A stretch of DNA of 64,000 bases from Przewalskia tangutica (lineage: Eukaryota; Streptophyta; Magnoliopsida; Solanales; Solanaceae), in the NCBI GenBank assembly GCA_029844215.1, contig JAQGDG010000274.1, positions 147,767 to 211,766 of the forward strand, in the 5' to 3' direction. This document shows positions 58,331 to 64,000 of this stretch, piece after piece (positions within the stretch are counted from its first letter, which is position 1; every line of letters starts with the position of its first letter). A program made the translations under genes and the position numbers. The notes beneath the pieces were generated by a model. The model made no database searches. It saw only the letters and a list, made by a program, of their open reading frames with translations, and had not been told where the DNA came from.

Positions 58331-59560
58331 CTTCCCGAATTCATCACACCCTTCATGGTGACACCTTCAGAAAACCCAATCATCAACCTCAACTCGTGAT
58401 GCCGACGACGATGATTCGCATATGACTTGCCGACTCAGCCGCCAAGAACCTCTCCCGGATAAGTTTCACCTTATCCATCGGCTCGCCGCATCAACCGTCC
58501 TACTAATCGCACCTCACCTACATCAAAACCAATCCCATCGCGACCGCACTTCCTCCCATACAAGGCCTCATGCGCCATCCGAATACTCGGAGTGGTAGCT
58601 ATTATTGCACGCAAACTCAACTAAGAGGCAATGATCCTCCCATCACTCCTCGGTCGATAATACAAAGCTCGCAAAGATATCCTCTCGCAGTCCGGATAGC
58701 AAGGCCAGCCGTCCTGGGTCCGCTCCTGGGTCTGCGGGATGGAATGCAAAGATTTTCGTGCTCACCTTGCAAGGCCCCTAAACCCTTTTCGGGAAAGACC
58801 TCCGTGGTTAGCCAGAACCGGCCTCTCGTCTCGGGATATGATCAAATAGGGACTCCATGCAGCCCGACGCATCTTCTGATGTAAAGTCTGGCATAATCCT
58901 CACCGCCGTGCCAGTCCCGACGGAATAAAGCCGGCTGGATTTCGTCGTACCGCCGACGCCATAACCCATATAGAATCATGTCTCCCTCCGAAAGTGCGAG
59001 GTAACTCCGTGATAAAGTCCATGCTGATCACTCTCCCACTTCCAAAGTGTCCGGATCTCTATCGCTCGGTGAACAAACCACCGTGCCTCTCGTGCTCTAC
59101 CTTCACCGCCGACAACACCCGCAGGTCGAAGGCTGGTCGAACCCGCAACGCCCTCTTCAAGCCATCCCACCAATAAGGCAGCGCATCTAAGGTCGTGGTA
59201 CATCTTGGTCGTGAATTCGGATGGATAAAGAGAGTAACGCCGCTACCGCTACAGGTGCTTCCCTGCGAACCCGTCGCCAAGTCCTCAAACATCTCGGAAC
59301 ACACAACTCCGGCTTCTCAAATCCTTAGCGCACCCATCGCGCGGCATACTTCAAAAGGACTCCTTGCCCCTTCACGTAAGAGTCGTGATCAATGCGATAC
59401 CGAATCAAAACCGATCTCAAATCGTTGCTCTTTCACCTCTCGACGATGGGAAGACTCTGAACCTTCTCGAACTCAACCCCATCGCCATATTTAATCAATC
59501 AACCGATACCAAGGCTCGCTAATCGATGCAAATCGCGAACTGTGCCCCTCCCTTCTCCTA
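58331..59560 (-). pseudogene. pol: D integrase, degraded
   Basis: Minus strand. The open piece 58976-59203 holds VKVEHERHGGL and LWKWES, the segment between the zinc-binding domain and the catalytic core of Gypsy integrases. Core and C-terminal parts lie at lower coordinates, heavily shifted. No complete D,D35E triad can be read. Confidence 0.7.
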
Positions 59561-59569
59561 CTTTACGAT

Positions 59570-59990
59570 CCGATAGACCCCATCGACTCTACGGACTAAG
59601 AAAGCATCTCGCCACAACATTGGCCTTCCCCGGTGGTACTGTGATGTCAACATCGTAATCTCCCGAAGCAGCCTCTAACCACCCGCCTCTCGCTGTCAGA
59701 AGTTCACCCTCCTCCCGTCAAGATGAGCACCGAGGCTCGCGCGGTCCGATAACATCCACACGAACCCCATACAAATAGTGGCTCCGTGATCTTCAAGCGC
59801 GGAATCACCGCCGCTAACTCCAAATCACAAGCGGTAGTTCCTCTCGTGTTTTCTTCACCGCCTGGGATGTATACGCTTATAACCTTGCCCCGCCGGGTCA
59901 GAGTCAACACACATCCTAACCCGACGCCCGACGATCACTAAATACACGCACATAACCGCCCCGGACTCTCTCGGAAGAGTAAAGAACGGG
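59570..59990 (-). pseudogene. pol: D RNase H, degraded
   Basis: Minus strand. The open piece 59704-59910 has GKVIS, CDLELAAVI and LKI segments typical of Gypsy RNase H. GDYDVDIT lies at about 59643-59663, at the link to integrase, matching F at 49440. Confidence 0.8.
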
Positions 59991-60079
59991 GCGGGCCGCT
60001 TTCGCCTCCTTCAAGAATCGGAAAACCCCCGCTTACAAGCATCACCATCAAACTTGGCCGCCCGAGTCACCCTAGCTAC

Positions 60080-60880
60080 CGGTGCAGGATAGAAGCAAAC
60101 TTCTACGAACTGGCCGGAGCACAACTCGTGCGTATACCCGTAAAATCAGCGTAATCCCTCGCTGAGTAGTAGGTCGCAGGCCAACACTGGACGCTTTCGA
60201 TCTTGGCCGTATCCAATCGAATACCATCGCCCCGGCTAATATGCTCAAGAAAAGCCACCGGTTAACCAAAACTCACATTTGGGAAAACTTGGCGATAATC
60301 AGCTTGGTCTCCGAGAATCACAAGACAAAGCCTCAACGCTTCCTCTGCATGCTCTCGGCCTCCAGCCGAGAATAAAACCAAGATATCATCAATGAACATT
60401 TTCATCACAAACGCGTGTTCAAAAATGGTTTGAACACTCGGGTTCATCAAATCCATGAATATCACGCACGAGCATTGGTCAACCCAAAAGATACGAATTT
60501 CGAACTTCATAATGCCTGGGTGATCGTCCGAATGCAAATTCTGTGACATCCGCTCTCCGACTGCACTGATGATAGCCCGATCGCAGATCAATCTTGGAGA
60601 AACATCTCGGTGCATTTTCGTGAACCGGTCGAACAAATCATCAATCCCGATAGGGTATTCGCTCTTCAATGGTCACCTTGTTCAGCCGCTCAGAATCACA
60701 CACACATGCGCAGCTGGGCCCCGCCTCTTCTTTCTTTTCACTTAACAATACCGGCCTCAGTGAGAAACATCAGAACTGGAGGAAGCCCTTTTCTCCAAAG
60801 AAATCTCAAGCTGATTCACCTTCAACTCTCAATTCTCAACTCGCGTGCCATTCGTGATGTACATGAATGGAAGAGAAGTG
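60080..60880 (-). pseudogene. pol: D reverse transcriptase, degraded
   Basis: Minus strand. The open piece 60262-60669 (135 codons) has YPIGIDDLFD, ICDRAIIS, MDLMN and the catalytic MFIDDILV, with FIDD at 60385-60396. Order and spacing are as in F (48521-48940), so both belong to the same pol family. Frame breaks before and after. Confidence 0.85.
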
Positions 60881-61500
60881 CCGAGCGTTCGCAAAGACAT
60901 CGATACAAAATCTCTATCTCCTCCCGAGGATACCCGAGCGTCATCCGGAAACACGTCCGGGAAACTCTCCTCGACTACCGGAATCGGACCGAAAATCTGG
61001 CAACCGCAGCCTCTCGATCAAACACTCCGAACGGTATGGCGGGGATGTACTTCCTTCTCGCACCATCTTTCCTACTTCCTTGAGGTAGTGAAATAAATTT
61101 CCTACCCTCATGCATGATACAAGCCATTGTTCCCTCCCACTCAGTATTGGAACCTACTTCCCAGAAAATGGAACTGCATTCATTCTCTCTCTTCCGTACT
61201 ACACATTGGCATAGTTAAGCGTAAGCTAACCAAATCCTGCACTCCATGATCGCCGAATCACCATGTCCAACCTCTATCAAGCCTTCGCTTGGGTCCTGAC
61301 GCACTACATAAGGTCACCGGACAAGTCTTCTATATACCGCCGAGCTACTTCACCGAATCACCCACCGATCAAAGGCTATCTCTGAAAGTACACCCAGTGG
61401 ACTCAAAGTGCTCTATCCCTATCCTACTAGCAAACAAAGGGAGATATATGGCATGAGAACCCGATCTATCAAGGCATACACATCATAATTCCGGAGATCC
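60881..61500 (-). pseudogene. pol: D protease and linker, poorly preserved
   Basis: This must hold protease by position between gag and RT. The only hint I see is a GLIEVGHG-like reading at about 61258-61285, where LIDPGST would be expected. Weak call. Confidence 0.35.
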
Positions 61501-62977
61501 GAGCAAGGTACCTGCGCGACTTACATCAGCGAGGGCCTCGTCGTCCCGCCGTACCGGGATAGCGGCATAAATGCCGCCTCGAGGACCGCTTAGAATCGGG
61601 ACCCGCGCTTACGACACTCCGCCAAGACTGCTGGGCTCCATGAGTACCCCGCCCGGGCGAGTAACTGTCAGGAGGAGACGACGGCTTAACAACCGGCACA
61701 GATCCTCGTAGGGCCGAAAGCTCTACCACTCACATGGCGCTTCTGGCTTCTGACAAGCCTTCGCAAAATGACCTCGCAAGCACAAGTATAGCAAGTCTCC
61801 TGAGACATAGGGTACTACAAACTCTCCTCAATCTGGATCTACCACACCCGACACACTGAAAGTAAGAGCTCTCATCGGGTTAGCACCTCAAGTGCTACCC
61901 TCGGAAATCAAGTCCTCGGGGCCCCGACCGCCCAATACTCCGCCGTATGCATAATGATGCGGAGTGCTCGAGCCGGGCGGGGTGCAACGATCAGATCGCC
62001 GCTGAGGCTGGCCCATTCGGAGAACTACCAAAAGAACCGCCGCTCGCCTTCTTCTCGAGCAAGCCGATGACCGGCCGACTTCACTTGCCTCGGGCCTCGC
62101 ATCCCAATGCATGAGTACGCATACGGTAATGTCCATGCCTGGTCGAAGAGCCGCGACCAAGACAAGACTTCGCCATATAACTCATCTAGCCCGCGACGAA
62201 TGGCGTACCTTGCCCTCCGCATTCGCTTACCAATGGCATGTGACATATTTGTTAAAGAATCGGGACCTTCGACATTTGTACTCCCTAATCGCGGCGCTCC
62301 TTCTTCTGCCTTCGCAGCAATAAAAATTTGCTTCGGCCCGTGCCTTATCATGGGTGGGAGGCAAGAAGTGAGTGAGGAAAGTTTTCCGAGAACTTCATCT
62401 CTAAGTAGTTGGGACAGCGTGTTTCTCCCTGGATAAATTTTCACGCATCAAAACCAATCGACTCGCAGTATCACGTACACCGATGCGTAACCGGGCGTCA
62501 CTGGACTCGGGCCCCCGAGCCGCCATCACCTCTCATAATCATTCTCAGAATCGACGGATTGAACTCGCTGATCATCCTCCGGCCCACCTCGTGCAGAAAC
62601 TCCGCGCGGCTACAACTCGTGAAATCTCGTGAGCCTTAAATCTATCCGCCCCGGGTGAACCACGAGTACCATCGGGCCGAATCGGAATCGGGCCGTGATC
62701 TACCTCATCCTCATGTTCTGCCAACGATCCCGCCAAGAATCGGGTTAATCTCCTTGCACTTAACTCTCTCCGCCTGGTGCCGCAGGGACTGAGGGGCGGG
62801 TACCGTGGGTCTTCGGCTGGGCCGCAAGCAAGGCCATGGAATCTTCGGGCTGGCCCGAGGTATCGCTCGGTAAGAAATCAACAGGTTCGCCGTGGATTTC
62901 GCACTCTTTGTCTCACTAGCGAGTCTCTGCTGCCTTCGCACTTTTCGGGGCCTAGGCGTTACCTACGTTGAGTGCAT
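61501..62977 (-). pseudogene. gag: D Gag, degraded
   Basis: Minus strand. ATG at 62977, about 230 bp after the PBS, as in F. The core and the linker segment with DQAWTLPYAY and REEGERR (62025-62444, and 61888-62160 in another frame) match F's 28909-29217. The zinc knuckle is at about 61750-61800: a Cys followed by RGHFAKAC, so His and the last Cys survive. At least four frame breaks. Confidence 0.75.
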
Positions 62978-63198
62978 AATCAAGTATGGCGTAAAAGTAG
63001 GGAATACGTTAGAGGGTCCAACTTATAACATGCCAAAGCCGCTAAGGGGCAATTTATCTCGTAGTTATAAGAATGGAAACCAATCCTAAATATCCGCATA
63101 GCCTCCTCGACATTATCGGGCGTGGTGCACACCACACCGATAATCAAGACTCTACTGTAGATACGGTCCTGTGCAGACTCCTCTCGGAGATTAACTGC

Positions 63199-63211
63199 TT
63201 CGATACCACTT
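63199..63211 (-). other. D primer binding site
   Basis: The minus strand reads AGTGGTATCGAAGC next to the 5' LTR end. tRNA-iMet type with CAG altered to CGA. Confidence 0.75.
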
Positions 63212-63213
63212 TT

Positions 63214-64000
63214 TACATGACCTGCCTCGGGCCTCGTGACTGTGCCTACCTCACCCAAGTAGTCATACATCGAGTAATCATGGAACAGGAAACAAAACAT
63301 GAAACAGCTGTAAATGAGAGTATACAAGCCATCGTGAGGAAATGTCGCTTCTTCGGCATATATATAAACATAGTTTTTTGCAATATATCCCAACCGCATG
63401 GGCCAGACCACAGACTTAAGATGATAATAACTATGGCGGACAGGCCCCGCCACACTCTTCTAATGTACAAAACTATAAGGTAACAACAGTGGAGACATAC
63501 CTAAAAAGTCGAGCTCTCCCATAAGACGTGAGCTCGACACCAAAGCAAAGAGATCCTAAGGATGTGGATCTAGCACTCGCTGCCCTTACCGCGGCATGAA
63601 CGCAGCCCCGGCTGAGTTTCAAGACAACAAAACAAGTATGTGAAATCAGAAGTACTTAAACGAACCACAACATTTAAACCATTTCAGAATACACTGGCCT
63701 AATTGTACATAGTGCCATATCACAACAAGAACAACAATAGGTAAAACTGAAGGTGTCTTTTCTAGGTCGCGAATGATCAAGCAAGGCTAATCGCCCATAG
63801 TATCATTATGCGTGTTTAATCTCGAACTTCGCATCCGCATGCGCCACACATACGTATCGCATTTGTATTCTTCGTGACGGTAGCTAACCCCAGATCTCCC
63901 CGACTCCCGCACCGCATAGTCTCAATAGACCGTTGCATCGCATAGTCACATGCATCGCATAGTGCATCTCCCGTGACGCTAAAACACCCTAATGATCAAT
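63214..64000 (-). mobile_element. D 5' LTR, cut by window end
   Basis: Matches 55188-55960 of the D 3' LTR in the same order, including the GGCGGACAGGCC block (63436) and the start of the repeat block (63770 on). The rest lies right of the window. Confidence 0.85.

Noticed and set aside
58570..58884. Plus-strand ORFs of 60-157 aa between 58570 and 62640
   Set aside because: They lie antisense to the pol and gag of element D, whose minus-strand motifs explain the sequence.

Overview
The window is plant nuclear DNA, almost certainly eudicot heterochromatin. It is built almost entirely from nested Ty3/Gypsy LTR retrotransposons of the chromovirus Tekay/Del type. The basis is tRNA-iMet primer binding sites after LTR ends, polypurine tracts before LTR starts, gag with a CCHC knuckle, RT with an FIDD motif, RNase H, integrase and a chromodomain-like pol end. 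From memory the leader and gag resemble asterid, possibly Solanaceae, elements; I hold that loosely. There is no intact gene. The only sequence that is not an LTR element is a DUF4283-type coding pseudogene (14229-16148).

Layout. Left block: gag-only element E (off-window to 13036, + strand). Its 5' LTR is split by minus-strand element R1 (to 6206), whose own gag is split by another minus-strand LTR (1-2221). Next come an LTR fragment (13037-14078) and the DUF4283 pseudogene. The pseudogene is cut at 16149 by element C (5' LTR 16149-19820, internal 19821-21466, 3' LTR from 21467). C's 3' LTR is cut at 22778 by a minus-strand LTR piece (R2), and R2 abuts autonomous element F (23013-54357, +). 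F holds a minus solo LTR in its 5' LTR (23861-26239), element A in its gag (29519-47733, TSD TTTAT), a solo LTR B in its integrase (49864-53295) and a minus LTR piece R3 at 54358. A's 3' LTR holds minus-strand element G (35819-45215, TSD GAGAG). R3 is cut by autonomous minus-strand element D (55188 to beyond 64000).

Two classes coexist. F and D have LTRs of about 2.6 kb, and gag plus pol. A, C, E and G have LTRs of 3.3-3.8 kb and only 1.6-2.2 kb inside, with gag at most and no pol. They share with the full class the PBS position, the PPT with its adjacent hairpin, a U3 palindrome and a conserved leader core. This suggests the gag-only class is mobilised in trans by the pol-bearing class.

All retroelement ORFs are broken every 60-140 codons, mostly by short indels, while the DUF4283 ORF stays open for 540 codons. 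Many differences between LTR copies sit at CAG/CTG trinucleotides, so part of the apparent decay may be sequencing error at methylated cytosines. Boundaries given as approximate may be off by a few bases for the same reason.
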